Of a stretch of DNA of 5,801 nucleotides, positions 5,069-5,801 are shown one piece after another. Made by a program: the position numbers and the translations under genes. The first letter of the stretch is position 1. Each line of letters opens with the position of its first letter. The stretch is from Actinomycetota bacterium (GTDB lineage: Bacteria; Actinomycetota; Acidimicrobiia; Acidimicrobiales; CADCSY01), in NCBI GenBank assembly GCA_019348335.1, contig JAHWJR010000063.1, forward strand, positions 1-5,801, in the 5' to 3' direction. Below the pieces are notes generated by a model, which did not search any database, was not told where the DNA came from, and worked only from the letters and a program-made list of their open reading frames with translations.

Positions 5069-5801
5069 CGAGGGAATCCCTTCTGGTGACGCACGGCGTG
5101 GCGTGCGGGTGGCGTGTCGCGTCGAGGTCGACCGCTGCGGGAAGCGGTTCGACCCGCGCGCCATCGCGCCAGGTCCACTGGGCCGTCCTGATGACCCGAC
5201 CCTCGGAGAGGTCGGGTGCGAGCGCCCTCAGCAGCTCGCCGGGGCGCACGCTGCGGGGGTGGACGGCGAGCTCGGCGTCCAGCTCGACGCCGGTGGGCGT
5301 GGGCCCCACCACGGCGACGGAGAGAACGGCGGGCCGGAGGTCGTCGGTGACGTCCCGGCCCTTGCGTTGACGGGTGACGACGATCTCGTCGGCGGCCAGG
5401 GCGGCGTCGACGAGCGAACGGGCAGCCTCGGGCGCGAGGTCGGGGACCTCGATGCGCCAGCTGCAGCTGCGGACGATCTGTTGCAGGGAGTCGCCGCCGG
5501 GCTCGACCGGGGCGGCCACGAGGACGTCGACGCCGACGGGGAGCTCGGGAGACAGCCGGGGAGGCAGCTCCGCCGCCTCGGGGGCGTCGCCGGCGCCCTC
5601 GGCCAGCTCCACGTCGAGGTACTCGGCGAGCGACTCGTGGCCGGTGGGCAGGGCCAGGCCGAAGGAGAGCTTGGGGCGGGGCGAGAAGCCCTGGGTGTAG
5701 GCCACCGGCAGCCGGGCCCGGCGCAGCGCCCGCTCCCACATCCGGGCCACGTCGCGGTGGCTGGTGAAGCGGACCTTGCCCAGCTTGGCGAACCGCAGGC
5801 G
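4974..5801 (-). CDS. DUF2344/TIGR03936 radical-SAM-associated protein (5' partial)
   Basis: 275 residues are visible and the N-terminus lies beyond the right edge. The fragment opens RLRFAKLGKVRFTSHRDVAR, continues ERALRRARLPVAYTQGFSPR, then PKLSFGLALPTGHESLAEYL, which is the hallmark start of DUF2344. Probably only a few residues are missing at the N-terminus. The family is of unknown function and is found fused to, or next to, a radical SAM protein, which may therefore lie just outside the window. An internal GTG at 5750 falls inside the conserved motif and is not the real start. After about residue 225 the sequence loses family character and third-position GC bias. The last 31 residues overlap the RNase E/G gene by 95 bp in another frame, so the tail may be a chance run-on to the next stop. 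The gene is upstream of, and surely cotranscribed with, the RNase gene. Confidence 0.9.
   Translation of the reverse strand, partial: RLRFAKLGKVRFTSHRDVARMWERALRRARLPVAYTQGFSPRPKLSFGLALPTGHESLAEYLDVELAEGAGDAPEAAELPPRLSPELPVGVDVLVAAPVEPGGDSLQQIVRSCSWRIEVPDLAPEAARSLVDAALAADEIVVTRQRKGRDVTDDLRPAVLSVAVVGPTPTGVELDAELAVHPRSVRPGELLRALAPDLSEGRVIRTAQWTWRDGARVEPLPAAVDLDATRHPHATPCVTRRDSLDARTGRTEHPVLDRRQSRTPLPSGARAPGAG
5077..5084 (-). promoter_or_regulatory. Ribosome binding site deciding the RNase E/G start
   Basis: On the minus strand AGAAGGGA lies 8 nt before the ATG at 5068. It sits inside the 3' end of the DUF2344 reading frame, where it is read as the rare arginine codons AGA-AGG. It supports this ATG over the one at 5164 and suggests translational coupling of the two genes. 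Confidence 0.65.

Noticed and set aside
3437..5089. A 550-codon open frame on the plus strand, antisense to the RNase E/G gene
   Set aside because: It lacks recognisable domains and mirrors a clearly coding minus-strand gene. Long antisense open frames are expected at this GC content.
5066..5164. A longer RNase E/G form starting at the ATG at 5164
   Set aside because: It would overlap the DUF2344 gene by 191 bp, lacks a ribosome site, and its extra 32 residues look like out-of-frame sequence. The ATG at 5068 has a strong AGAAGGGA site.

Overview
The window is very GC-rich, its genes favour G or C at third codon positions, and it carries an actinobacterial ribosomal-protein/RNase neighbourhood. 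Together these suggest a high-GC actinobacterium. The class Acidimicrobiia is my best guess from general protein flavour; this is inference, not proof.

Layout, left to right. Positions 1-47 probably hold the last codons of an upstream plus-strand gene. A dGTPase-like HD-domain phosphohydrolase follows on the plus strand (76-1152). It converges on rpmA (L27), which sits with rplU (L21) in a tight two-gene minus-strand operon (1184-1772). A 171-bp divergent gap separates rplU from a plus-strand gene for a small secreted CHRD-domain protein (1944-2375). That gene is followed by a strong GC hairpin and then by a plus-strand short-chain dehydrogenase/reductase gene (2456-3211). The SDR gene converges, with only 9 bp between stop codons, on a minus-strand RNase E/G gene (3221-5068). 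Upstream of the RNase gene, overlapping it and running off the right edge, is a DUF2344/TIGR03936 gene (radical-SAM-associated protein).

How the genes fit together. In many bacteria the order is DUF2344 - rne/rng - rplU - rpmA - obg. Here the order and orientation of the four minus-strand genes are kept. However, two plus-strand genes (CHRD and SDR) sit between the RNase gene and rplU, so rplU-rpmA must have its own promoter. In addition, obg is not directly downstream of rpmA; the convergent dGTPase-like gene takes that place. The RNase E/G would act in RNA processing and decay, L21 and L27 are 50S subunit proteins, and the dGTPase-like enzyme would act on dNTP pools.

I see no mobile element, CRISPR array, tRNA or rRNA. 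Most of the window is ordinary housekeeping sequence. The points most worth a second look are the interrupted operon, an RNase E/G that ends just after its zinc-link motif, and candidate leaderless start sites (TANNNT hexamers 6-9 nt before ATG) at three genes. I did not find a clearly new biological system here.
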